Positions 8,863 to 17,057 of a stretch of 64,000 nt of DNA are shown here, piece after piece; positions within the stretch are counted from its first letter, which is position 1; each line of letters starts with the position of its first letter. The notes beneath the pieces were generated by a model that was not told the origin of the DNA, ran no database searches, and saw nothing but the letters and a program-made list of their open reading frames with translations. Made by a program: the position numbers and the translations under genes. The stretch lies in the NCBI RefSeq assembly GCF_013177675.1, contig NZ_CP042652.1:558001-622000 (forward strand). The letters run 5' to 3'. The DNA is from Arcobacter acticola. GTDB lineage: Bacteria > Campylobacterota > Campylobacteria > Campylobacterales > Arcobacteraceae.

Positions 8863-8876
8863 TTTAAAAAAATATC

Positions 8877-9611
8877 ATGAATAATTCTAATAAATTTTTA
8901 TCAATACTTATATTTATAATATTGTGGCAATCAATTTCTATATTAGCAAATACAGATGTATTTCCATCTGTTGTGGATATATTAAGAAGTTTTTTTAATC
9001 ATCTTTTAAATAAAGATTTGATTTTTCATGTATCTATTACTTTACAAAGAGTATTTATAGCTTTTATAATTGCTATGATTATTGGAGTTTTTTTTGGAAT
9101 TATTATGGGATTATTTCCAAAAATTGACTCTTTATTAGATATTTTTTTGATAATTGGATTAAATATGCCAGCGCTTGTGACAATTATAATTTGTTATATT
9201 TGGTTTGGATTAACAGATTTTTCTGCAATATTAGCTGTTATTATAAATAAAGTTCCAATAATAATTGTAAATATTAGAGAGGGAATAAAATCTATGGATA
9301 AAAAGTATTTAGATTTGGCCAAAATTTATGAAATCCCTAAAAAAGATATTATAAGAAAAATATATTTACCACAAATTTATCCATATATAATGGCAACAAC
9401 AAGACTTACTATCTCATTGGTTTGGAAGATAGTTTTAGTAGTAGAGTTATTAGGAAGAAGTGATGGAGTTGGTTTTCAAATTGCTCTGTTTTTCCAAGAT
9501 TTTGATATTACTTCTATTTTTGCATACTCTTTTGCTTTTATTTTTATTGTGATTTTAATAGAAAAAATACTTTTAAATCCATTAGAAATAAAAATGAGAA
9601 GATGGAGATAA
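8877..9611 (+). CDS. ABC transporter permease, NitT/TauT type
   Basis: 244 aa with about six membrane helices. It has the BPD-type inner-membrane domain, with an EAA-like loop near YLDLAKIYEIPKKDIIRKIYLPQIYPYIM where the ATPase docks. It starts 14 bp after the binding-protein gene and ends one base before the ATPase start, so the three make one importer. Length is normal for SsuC/TauC-type permeases. Confidence 0.85.
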   Translation: MNNSNKFLSILIFIILWQSISILANTDVFPSVVDILRSFFNHLLNKDLIFHVSITLQRVFIAFIIAMIIGVFFGIIMGLFPKIDSLLDIFLIIGLNMPALVTIIICYIWFGLTDFSAILAVIINKVPIIIVNIREGIKSMDKKYLDLAKIYEIPKKDIIRKIYLPQIYPYIMATTRLTISLVWKIVLVVELLGRSDGVGFQIALFFQDFDITSIFAYSFAFIFIVILIEKILLNPLEIKMRRWR

Positions 9612-9612
9612 T

Positions 9613-10311
9613 ATGATAAATATACATATAAAAGATAAGTTTTATCAAGATAAAAAAATATTAGAAAATATCAACATCAGGGTTAATGAAGGTGAGTTTT
9701 TATCTATTATTGGGCCATCAGGTTGTGGGAAAACTACACTTTTAAATATAGCTTCTTCTTTGGATAAAGATTTTAATGGAAAAGTTACTATCTCATCTTC
9801 AAATATAGGTTTTATTTTTCAAGACCATAGGCTAATTCCTTGGCTTACTGTAAAAGAAAATCTTTTGATAATCTCAAAAGAAAAAGATATAAATCAAATA
9901 AATGAATTATTGAATATTGTAGGATTAAATGATATTTTAGATATTTATCCAAAAAACTTATCAGGTGGAATGGCAAGACGAGTATCATTTGTAAGAGCAT
10001 TTATAAATAAACCAAAGGTGATATTTCTAGATGAGCCTTTTATCTCACTTGATTATCCAACTGCAACTTCACTTAAAAAAGATTTTTTAAATTTGTGTAA
10101 AAAATTTAATACAACAGTTATTCTTGTAACTCACGATTTAAGTGAAGCTATTTATTTATCAAATAGAATTTTGTTTTTTAGTAAAAATCCTGCAAATCAA
10201 ATTCTTGAATATAAAAATCTTAATAATCAAGAGTTTAATCTAAAAAAAATAGATGAAATAAAAAATGAAATTTTAGAAAAACACCCACATATATTAGAAG
10301 GATTCCTATGA
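9613..10311 (+). CDS. ABC transporter ATP-binding protein, NitT/TauT type
   Basis: 232 aa. All nucleotide-binding motifs are present: Walker A GPSGCGKTT, Q-loop IFQDHRL, signature LSGGMARR, Walker B VIFLDEPF and H-loop VTHD. The FQDHRLIPWLTV stretch is typical of the SsuB/TauB group. It energises the import system with the two genes before it, and its stop overlaps the DUF411 start by 4 bp. Confidence 0.88.
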   Translation: MINIHIKDKFYQDKKILENINIRVNEGEFLSIIGPSGCGKTTLLNIASSLDKDFNGKVTISSSNIGFIFQDHRLIPWLTVKENLLIISKEKDINQINELLNIVGLNDILDIYPKNLSGGMARRVSFVRAFINKPKVIFLDEPFISLDYPTATSLKKDFLNLCKKFNTTVILVTHDLSEAIYLSNRILFFSKNPANQILEYKNLNNQEFNLKKIDEIKNEILEKHPHILEGFL

Positions 10312-10709
10312 AAAAAATTGTTTTAAGCGCACTACTTACTGTGTCTTTATATTCACAAAATCAAATTATGGAAGTATATAAACCAATAACAAGCACTTGT
10401 CCACAATCTTGGTTAGATGATATTAATAAAGAAGTTGATGAGGTAAAAATTGTTTCACTAACAGATGTAAAAGGTTTAAAACAACAAATAGGAATTCCCC
10501 ACGAAATACAATCATGTAATACTTCAATATTAAATGAATATGTATTTGAAGGAAATGTTCCAAGTCTTGCTATAAAAGATTTTTTTAAAAATATTCCAAA
10601 AAATGCAATTGGATTATCTCTTCCTGCTTATGAAAATGAAAAAGAAGAAAAACAAGTATTTATTATGTTTGAGGATAAAACATATAAGGAGTTTGGGAAA
10701 TATCATTAA
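10308..10709 (+). CDS. DUF411-like periplasmic protein
   Basis: 133 aa with a short signal peptide (about 1-16). The pattern VYKPITSTCPQSW, then LKQQIGIPHEIQSCNTSILNEYVFEGNVP and KNAIGLSLPAY matches the DUF411 family, whose members are often linked to copper or other metals. The usual CxCC near the N-terminus is reduced to one Cys here (TCPQSW), while the second conserved Cys (QSCNT) is kept. It overlaps the ATPase gene by 4 bp (ATGA), so it belongs to the transporter operon. A role in metal or cofactor handling is inference. Confidence 0.72.
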   Translation: MKKIVLSALLTVSLYSQNQIMEVYKPITSTCPQSWLDDINKEVDEVKIVSLTDVKGLKQQIGIPHEIQSCNTSILNEYVFEGNVPSLAIKDFFKNIPKNAIGLSLPAYENEKEEKQVFIMFEDKTYKEFGKYH

Positions 10710-10740
10710 AAATCCTTGAATAAAATAATTTTTATGAAGT

Positions 10741-10816
10741 GCTATTCTCAGGCTATATAAACGCTATAAATATGCTATTTAAGGGCTATTTGTAAGCTAT
10801 AAGCAGTTGATATAAT
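10741..10816 (+). promoter_or_regulatory. Six-repeat GCTA promoter of the porin gene
   Basis: Six tandem 11-bp units with no gaps: GCTATTCTCAG, GCTATATAAAC, GCTATAAATAT, GCTATTTAAGG, GCTATTTGTAA, GCTATAAGCAG. The -10 box TATAAT (10811-10816) begins 15 bp after the start of the last unit. This is the largest array in the window; the other promoters carry two or four units. Confidence 0.85.
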
Positions 10817-10875
10817 AACGAATACGGAATTTGTTTTTAAGTAAATTCTAGTAAAAAATTATTTAAGGACTGAAG

Positions 10876-11820
10876 ATGAAAAAATTAGGTTTATTGAGTT
10901 TAGCTGCATCCCTTGCACTTACATCTGCAATGGCAGGAAATGTTGAATTAGTATCGGATTTGAAAATTTATGGTGACGCTGATGTTAGAGGAATATCTGT
11001 TAAAGGTGATACTGATACTGTAAAAAAAGATAAACAAGTAATAGACTCAAAAATCAGAGTTAATTTAGATTTTACAACATTAGAAAATGTTGTTGTTCAC
11101 ACAAGGATTGAGCTTAAAAATGATGCTTGGGGAAACAATGATGATGATACATTTACATGGGATGAAGCAACTGTCTTAGTACCTTTTCATGAGAACAAAT
11201 TTTTATTAGCTGGACGAGTAAATGATACTTATGGTACGCCTTTTTATGGTTCAAATGGGGATAAAATCGATTTAGCTTTTTTAGGTTATACACCTATTGA
11301 AAATACTTTATTATATGCCTTTGATTTTAAAGCGGTTGAAGGCTCTAATGAAGACCAAAATACATTTTTAGGTGCAAATTCAAGCGGAACAGGAACAGGT
11401 GACTTTGATGCTTATGGTTTAGGTGGACAAGTTACAATTGATAAACTATTAGTTGGTGGAAGATATGTTTATTTACAAAATAATACAGAAACAGCTACAT
11501 CTTCAGGAATTTTCAATGATGCAACAAGTCATATGTTTAATGCCTTTGCAATGGGTGAAGTTGCAGGTTTAGATATTCAAACACAAATAGAAAAAAGAGT
11601 AGGTGATAGAAGTAATTCAACAGCAGGTCAAATTGATGAAAAAATGTTAGGAGCTTATTTAAAAGTTGCTAAACAAATAGATAATCTAAATATTGGATTT
11701 GCTGCACTTACTACAAAAGATGGATATGTTTCAGGTGCAGATTTACCAGTTACATATTTAACAAATGATGATTATGGAACAGCTTCTCCTGACTTTCTCA
11801 TATGGACACACACTTTTTAA
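10876..11820 (+). pseudogene. Outer-membrane porin, 5' part, interrupted by IS1634-like element
   Basis: The signal peptide (about 1-20, ending AMA-GN) and about 304 residues of a beta-strand-rich Campylobacterota-type porin are present. The last residues (PDFLIWTHTF) are encoded by the insertion sequence. The remainder lies at 13856-14142. Joining 10876-11788 to 13856-14142 gives 1200 nt in one frame, a 399-residue porin ending in Phe (EINF) as outer-membrane barrels do. It follows the six-repeat promoter, so the intact gene was probably a strongly regulated porin of the alcohol-oxidation regulon. The truncated product lacks its last strands and the C-terminal Phe and is unlikely to assemble. 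Confidence 0.85.
11479..11788 (+). repeat. 310-bp direct repeat, left copy
   Basis: Identical, as far as can be read, to 13546-13855. It is porin coding sequence present on both sides of the insertion sequence. The last base (C) could belong either to the repeat or to the element, so the duplication is 309 or 310 bp. Confidence 0.9.
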
Positions 11821-13545
11821 CTATTTTTAATTGCATTATAAACTTGTTGTTGAATTTCATCAAATTTCAAGTAGACTAATTTTCCATTTGTTCTAAGTGC
11901 AAACATATGTTTAATTATATCTCTTAAAAGTTTTTGTGAGAATTTAAATTTAATATTATTTTCTTTAAGTTTTGAATCAAACTCTTTATAAATTGAGTAT
12001 GATACAAATGAAATAAGAATATGAGCCTTTATTCTGGTTTCTAGCCTATGGTATATGGGTCTGATTTTAAGATCAGTTTTTGATATTCTAAATGCTTGTT
12101 CTACTGCATATTGATTATTATAGTGTTCTATAATTTCACTTGGTGTTAGTGTAAAATCATTTGTAATAAAACCTTTTATACCATCTAATTTTGAATCATT
12201 ATCAACTTTTTGATTATTGATATTAAAAGTGATATCACATTTATGATCATCGATGTTAAGATATTTAGCATAGTATGATAGTTTTAAATCTTTTTTTGTG
12301 ATAGATTTTGAGAATTCAATTTTTTTCTTTAATCTTTCAAGTGCTTTATCTCTATTATGTTTATCTTTCTTAGCTCTTGCCGTTGAATATGAAAGAACTA
12401 ACCTTTGATTGATATTTATGGATTGTTTATTGTCATTCTCATCAGTATATGGTATATCTTTATTAAATTTAAGTGTATGAGTTACTCCATCATTTAAAAA
12501 TATCAAGTTTGATATTTGCTCTTTTAAATCATTTGATATATTTTTTATTTTGGCTGCAAGGATATATTTATATCCATTATTTTCAAGATATACTAGATTA
12601 TTATTGTTTAGCATTCCTCTATCAGCTACAACTACAGGTTTATTTTTTAATTGAAATTTATTTTGAAACTTTTTAAGTACATCAACTAAAGTATGTCCCT
12701 CATATTTATTACCCTCATAAACCTCAAAGCTTAATGGATATCCTTGTAGTGTTGTAAACAATCCCAGTTGTATCTGAGGACGTGCTAATTTACCCTCTTT
12801 ACTAAATCCAATACGTCTAAGATCGTCTTCACTCTCAGATTCAAAGTACAGGGTTGTAACATCATAAAATGTAAATGCAATAGTTTGGTTCATTTTTGCA
12901 TAAGTATGATCAAATACACATTTTTCAATTTGTAGTTTTAAATTCTCTTCATAAAGTGTATCTAAAAATCTATAGATAGCATTTTTATCTACACTCTCTT
13001 TTTTAAAATATTCAAGATAATCAATCAAATATAATTTACTACCAGGATACAGTAATCTTGATACAACAAGATTTTTAAACATCTGAAGTCTTTTACAATC
13101 CAAATCTACACTAGAACATCCCAATCGTTCAAATAATTTTCCATAGATTAATTCATCACCTATTGGTATTAAATCATTATTTCCAAGTTCTATGAATATT
13201 AACTCTTCATTTTTATTTTCATCAAATAAAGTAGGATACATTTGTTGACGCAGTTCTTCTAAACGTTTATTTGCAACATCTAAATAAATTTGTAAATCTA
13301 AATCATTTTTTACACAAGCAATAGTTTCTATAACCTTATATTTCCTATGAACTCTATCGATAATCTGAATACTGATTGTTCCACTACTATTTTTCTTCTG
13401 TCTAATATGTAAACTCATACTAAAATTGTAGCAGGTTTTAGACTATAGGACACACACTTTTATGAATTTTATAGTCTATAAAGCCCTTTAATAAGGGATA
13501 TCACTTTTAGAAAAATTGATTTTTGATAAAAATGAGAAAGTCAGG
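11788..13545 (-). mobile_element. IS1634-like insertion sequence
   Basis: About 1.76 kb, bounded by a 14-bp inverted repeat CCTGACTTTCTCAT (11788-11801 and, inverted, 13532-13545). It carries a single transposase gene on the minus strand. It splits a porin gene and is flanked by a perfect direct repeat of about 310 bp. IS1634 of Mycoplasma mycoides is known for unusually long target duplications of variable length, which matches. GGACACACACTTTT also occurs in the same orientation near both ends (11804 and 13448). Confidence 0.88.
11817..13418 (-). CDS. IS1634-family DDE transposase
   Basis: 533 aa, full length for the family. An N-terminal helical region (1-160) is followed by an IS4-type RNase H fold with candidate acidic residues in TFYDVTTLYF, VVVADRGML and the C-terminal EQAFRISKTDLKIRPIYH, where the YREK-like motif of IS4-related transposases lies. 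No frameshift or stop is visible, so it may still be active. Its stop lies about 30 bp inside the left end of the element. Both its own terminal repeats and the long target duplication are intact, which points to a recent insertion. Confidence 0.88.
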   Translation of the reverse strand: MSLHIRQKKNSSGTISIQIIDRVHRKYKVIETIACVKNDLDLQIYLDVANKRLEELRQQMYPTLFDENKNEELIFIELGNNDLIPIGDELIYGKLFERLGCSSVDLDCKRLQMFKNLVVSRLLYPGSKLYLIDYLEYFKKESVDKNAIYRFLDTLYEENLKLQIEKCVFDHTYAKMNQTIAFTFYDVTTLYFESESEDDLRRIGFSKEGKLARPQIQLGLFTTLQGYPLSFEVYEGNKYEGHTLVDVLKKFQNKFQLKNKPVVVADRGMLNNNNLVYLENNGYKYILAAKIKNISNDLKEQISNLIFLNDGVTHTLKFNKDIPYTDENDNKQSININQRLVLSYSTARAKKDKHNRDKALERLKKKIEFSKSITKKDLKLSYYAKYLNIDDHKCDITFNINNQKVDNDSKLDGIKGFITNDFTLTPSEIIEHYNNQYAVEQAFRISKTDLKIRPIYHRLETRIKAHILISFVSYSIYKEFDSKLKENNIKFKFSQKLLRDIIKHMFALRTNGKLVYLKFDEIQQQVYNAIKNS

Positions 13546-14142
13546 AATAATACAGAAACAGCTACATCTTCAGGAATTTTCAATGATGCAACAAGTCATA
13601 TGTTTAATGCCTTTGCAATGGGTGAAGTTGCAGGTTTAGATATTCAAACACAAATAGAAAAAAGAGTAGGTGATAGAAGTAATTCAACAGCAGGTCAAAT
13701 TGATGAAAAAATGTTAGGAGCTTATTTAAAAGTTGCTAAACAAATAGATAATCTAAATATTGGATTTGCTGCACTTACTACAAAAGATGGATATGTTTCA
13801 GGTGCAGATTTACCAGTTACATATTTAACAAATGATGATTATGGAACAGCTTCTCTTGATAGAGTTGGTAAATATGGAGATACTACAATTGTAGCTTTAA
13901 ATTTAGAATATGATTTAACAAATGATTTAACACTAGAATCAAATTTAGCTCAGCATATTATTAAAGATGCAACATTTAGTAGTATCAACAAAGATTTAAA
14001 AATCACAGAATATGATGCAGGATTATCTTACAAACTTAATAAAAGTGCTGAACTTAGCTTAAGATATGCTCTAGGTACTTTTGATGAAAGTTCTTTAGAA
14101 GATATGCATACAGTAGTAGCTGCAGTTGAAATTAATTTCTAA
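13516..14142 (+). pseudogene. Outer-membrane porin, 3' part, after IS1634-like insertion
   Basis: The frame opens with about ten codons from the insertion sequence (TTG 13516), then repeats the porin segment of the left copy, then continues with about 95 residues found only here, ending HTVVAAVEINF. The final strands and C-terminal Phe mark the barrel end. It has no signal peptide or porin promoter of its own and cannot make an exported porin by itself. Confidence 0.85.
13546..13855 (+). repeat. 310-bp direct repeat, right copy
   Basis: Second copy of the porin segment at 11479-11788, beginning directly after the right inverted repeat of the element. It is best explained as a long target-site duplication. 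Confidence 0.9.
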
Positions 14143-14147
14143 AAAAT

Positions 14148-14176
14148 AAAAGACCCAAAATATTTGGGTCTTTTTA
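14148..14176 (+). terminator. Terminator after the porin gene
   Basis: AAAAGACCCAAA pairs with TTTGGGTCTTTT around a 3-base loop, followed by T residues. It is the natural end of the porin transcript. Confidence 0.8.
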
Positions 14177-14265
14177 TTGATTTGTATATTTTCATAAATT
14201 TCTTAAAAAGCTGACAGAAAGTAAGATATTCTCCACATTAAGAGAATTTTTATTTTGAGAAAGTC

Positions 14266-14631
14266 TTAATATAAAATCAAATTATCAATAAATTTAAAAT
14301 CTTTTTTGTTGTAGGTTAATAGTGGCAAATTAATTTTTAAAGCAGTTGAAGCTATTAGACTATCCGGAATATCCAAAGAGTGACTCTTCGCATATTTGTA
14401 TACTAATTCTTTAGCAATACTTGAAATGCTTTCGTCAATAGGAATTATATTGAATAATTCAATGAATTTTTTTAGTTTTTGAAGTTCCATTTTATTAAAA
14501 GCACCATAAAAAAGCTCCATAGCTGTAATTACACTGATATAGTGAATATCATATTCTTCTACTTCTTTTATGGTTTGTTTATTGTTTTTTAATATTTCAA
14601 TTAAAATATTTGTATCTAAAATTATTTCCAA
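14266..14631 (-). CDS. PIN-domain toxin, VapC-like
   Basis: 121 aa, whole length a PIN ribonuclease domain. Acidic residues expected in the metal site are visible: D6 (LDTNIL), E39 (TAMELFYG), D87/D90 (DIPDSLIA) and D111 (TYNKKDF). VapC-type toxins cleave tRNA or rRNA until bound by their antitoxin. The start overlaps the upstream antitoxin-like gene by 10 bp, the normal toxin-antitoxin layout. The specific RNA target cannot be predicted. Confidence 0.85.
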   Translation of the reverse strand: MEIILDTNILIEILKNNKQTIKEVEEYDIHYISVITAMELFYGAFNKMELQKLKKFIELFNIIPIDESISSIAKELVYKYAKSHSLDIPDSLIASTALKINLPLLTYNKKDFKFIDNLILY

Positions 14632-14825
14632 GCTTTTTCTCTGATAGTTTGTAAATCTATATTTTTATTTTCCCATAATCCTGCAAATTCATTAAATTTG
14701 TCTTTTTTAGAATTAGGCTGTTTTTCTTCTTCTTGAGATTTTATTTCAATATAATCCAATGTAGATAAAAAATTTAAAAAACTCTCTTTTTTGCTTTCAT
14801 TTTTAATATCAAGTGTTATTAGCAT
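14622..14825 (-). CDS. Antitoxin of the VapBC-like pair
   Basis: 67 aa. The C-terminal stretch FAGLWENKNIDLQTIREKAWK is a common toxin-neutralising tail in antitoxins paired with PIN toxins. The N-terminus is a small beta-strand segment (LITLDIKN) rather than a clear DNA-binding fold. It is the first gene of the pair, with an AGGAG site before the ATG. Confidence 0.78.
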   Translation of the reverse strand: MLITLDIKNESKKESFLNFLSTLDYIEIKSQEEEKQPNSKKDKFNEFAGLWENKNIDLQTIREKAWK

Positions 14826-14949
14826 TTTTTACTCCTTAAAACTAGTTAATTTATTATACTGAATTTACACTTTTTATAAGTAAATTATATAAAACTTAAA
14901 GATAAATTTTAGAAGTAGCTTTATTTAAGGCTAGATACTTTCCAAAATA

Positions 14950-15948
14950 TCACTCAAACCAAACTTTCGAAATCAGCTCATAAGATTTTATTCTATCTTC
15001 TGGATTATGTACCATACAATTTATCATTATTTCATTTGCGCCAGTTCTATCAATTAAACTTTCAAGTCTTTCTTTGACAACTTGTGGAGTTCCCCATATT
15101 GATTCTCTTGTTTTATGTCTTATGCTTTTTTCTTCCCAATTTTCCCATAAACTATTCATATCTTTTGTTGGCTTTTGTAATTGTTTATCATCACCTCTAT
15201 GTAAATAAAGAAACTTTTGAAGTTCACTTGTGGCTAAATATTGAGCTTCTTCATTTGTTTGAGCACATATTACATTTATGCAAATCATTACATAAGGCTC
15301 TTTTAGTTGTTTTGATGGCTTGAAGTTCGCATAATATATTTTTACTGCATCATCCATTGAATCAGGTGCAAAATGCGAGGCAAAAACAAAAGGTAAACCT
15401 TTTTGTGCAGCTAAGGAAGCACTAAAAGTGCTAGAACCAAGTAGCCAAATTGGTATTTCTAAGCCATATCCAGGTATTGCTTTTACTCCTTTACTTCCTG
15501 CTTCATTTGATAAATAGTATTGTAAATACTTAAGCATCATAGGAAAGTCTGAGCCGTCATTATTTGGATCTCGTCTTAAAGCCAGCATTGTTTGTCTATT
15601 GGTTCCTGGCGCTCTTCCTAAACCTAAATCTATTCTATTTGGATATAAAGACTCCAATGTTCCAAATTGTTCAGCAATAACCAATGGTGCATGATTAGGA
15701 AGCATGATTCCACCTGAACCAATTCTGATTTTATTGGTTTTTGCTCCAATATAACTTAAAATTACAGAAGTTGCAGCACTTGCTATTCCACTAAAATTGT
15801 GATGTTCAGCAACCCAATATCTAGTAAATCCAAACTCTTCAACAGCCCGAGCTAGTTTTGTACTATTTTCTATGGCTTGTGATATTGAGAAACCATCTGC
15901 TACTGGAACTAAATCTAATACGGATAGTGGTATGTTTTTGTTATTCAT
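14950..15948 (-). CDS. LLM-class flavin-dependent oxidoreductase (luciferase-like)
   Basis: 332 aa from the preferred start. A bacterial-luciferase-like TIM barrel is recognisable from PLSVLDLVPVADG, YWVAEHHNFSGIAS, IRIGSGGIMLPNHAPLVIAEQFGTLE and LGLGRAPGTN, resembling the MsnO8-type subfamily. These enzymes use reduced FMN to oxidise small organic molecules; the substrate is unknown. An ATG at 15960 is also open, but the one at 15948 has a GGAG site about 8 bp upstream and gives the usual family N-terminus. It is on the same strand as the AraC gene with about 100 bp between them, so the two may be co-regulated. Confidence 0.85.
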   Translation of the reverse strand: MNNKNIPLSVLDLVPVADGFSISQAIENSTKLARAVEEFGFTRYWVAEHHNFSGIASAATSVILSYIGAKTNKIRIGSGGIMLPNHAPLVIAEQFGTLESLYPNRIDLGLGRAPGTNRQTMLALRRDPNNDGSDFPMMLKYLQYYLSNEAGSKGVKAIPGYGLEIPIWLLGSSTFSASLAAQKGLPFVFASHFAPDSMDDAVKIYYANFKPSKQLKEPYVMICINVICAQTNEEAQYLATSELQKFLYLHRGDDKQLQKPTKDMNSLWENWEEKSIRHKTRESIWGTPQVVKERLESLIDRTGANEIMINCMVHNPEDRIKSYELISKVWFE

Positions 15949-16043
15949 ATTTATCTCCATTTAAAATCACAGTGTATAGAAATTTCTTTTATTCTACACT
16001 TTTTTAAAAGAATTTGCTAACTACCTTTTTATCTAATTTCTAA

Positions 16044-16901
16044 TTAAATATTTTTTATATCTCTTGGAGAGTAGGTAAATAGTCTTTTAAACTCTCTACT
16101 AAATTGAGCAGAATTTGTATAGCCTGATTCAAAAGCTGCATTACTTGCATTATATCCAGACATTAGTAGTGAATGTGCATTATGTAGACGTAATTGTTTT
16201 ATAAATTGTATTGGTGATAAAGATGTAGCTTTTTTAAAATTTTTGTGCAGAGTTGCTACACTCATACTTGCAAATTTTGCTATTTCATCTATTGTAATAT
16301 CATTTTGAAAATTTTGCTCCAAATATTTTATCGTAGGTACCATTTCATGTACTTTAGTATGATGTTGAACACTATTTCTTAATATATGTCCTTGTGGAGT
16401 TTTTAATATTTCATAAAAAAATTCTCTAATAAATGATTTACTTAATACTTTTATATCCATTTGATTACTTGATATATTTAGTAGCCTTTCTAAAGAGTTT
16501 TCAATAGCCTTATTCATAGGTGAAATAGTGATTATTTGTTTACTTTTTTTTTCATATTGCCAATCTTTAAGTTCATCAAAAATTTTTAGAAGTTCAGTGA
16601 TGATATTTACATCAAGATTAATAATTATTCCAAGACAAGGGTTTTCAGGAGAACTATTAATAAGTTCTGATTTTACAGGCATCTTTATAGTACCTATTAG
16701 ATAAGAGTTTTCATTGTAAGTATATTTTTCTTCCCCTAAATATAGATTTTTACTTCCTTGAGAGATAATGCAAATAGATGCTGGTAAAATGGTGTTAATT
16801 TTAGAAAAGGCAGTGGATATTTTAAATATTTCAATACCTTGGATTCCAGTTTTATTTATTCCTTCATTTATCCCAAGTTCTTTTATTCTATCTTTTAACA
16901 T
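16044..16901 (-). CDS. AraC-family transcriptional regulator
   Basis: 285 aa. The N-terminal part (about 20-170) is the AraC_N type cupin-like domain found in YqhC-like regulators (ASICIISQGSKNLYLGEEKYTY). The C-terminal part (about 190-285) has two helix-turn-helix units, with MSVATLHKNFKKATSLSPIQFIKQLRLHNA and SGYTNSAQFSREFKRLFTYSPRDIK. It is divergent from the SDR gene and followed by the luciferase-like gene, so it probably controls those oxidoreductases, as YqhC controls yqhD. No effector can be inferred. Confidence 0.88.
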   Translation of the reverse strand: MLKDRIKELGINEGINKTGIQGIEIFKISTAFSKINTILPASICIISQGSKNLYLGEEKYTYNENSYLIGTIKMPVKSELINSSPENPCLGIIINLDVNIITELLKIFDELKDWQYEKKSKQIITISPMNKAIENSLERLLNISSNQMDIKVLSKSFIREFFYEILKTPQGHILRNSVQHHTKVHEMVPTIKYLEQNFQNDITIDEIAKFASMSVATLHKNFKKATSLSPIQFIKQLRLHNAHSLLMSGYNASNAAFESGYTNSAQFSREFKRLFTYSPRDIKNI

Positions 16902-17057
16902 AAAATCTCCTTATTTAGATAATTATAACAATTAAATCCAATTATAATATATAAAACTAATTCAATTGATATTTTTGTGCAAGCTTTTAAGATAAATGAT
17001 ATATCTATAGATTTTATTACTTGTTAGAATTTAAGAATAATATTTTAAAGGAATTAA

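Noticed and set aside
10741-10816. Tandem short repeats considered as a CRISPR-like array or satellite
   Set aside because: Units are 11 bp with no spacers, are followed by a -10 box at fixed distance and recur at six other promoters, so an operator explains them.
13516-13545. TTG 13516 as a genuine start of a second porin gene
   Set aside because: The first codons are insertion-sequence DNA and there is no signal peptide; it is the 3' part of the broken porin.
11479-13855. The 310-bp repeat as an assembly error or old gene duplication
   Set aside because: The copies end exactly at the element's inverted repeats and the family is known for long target duplications; an assembly error cannot be fully excluded without reads.
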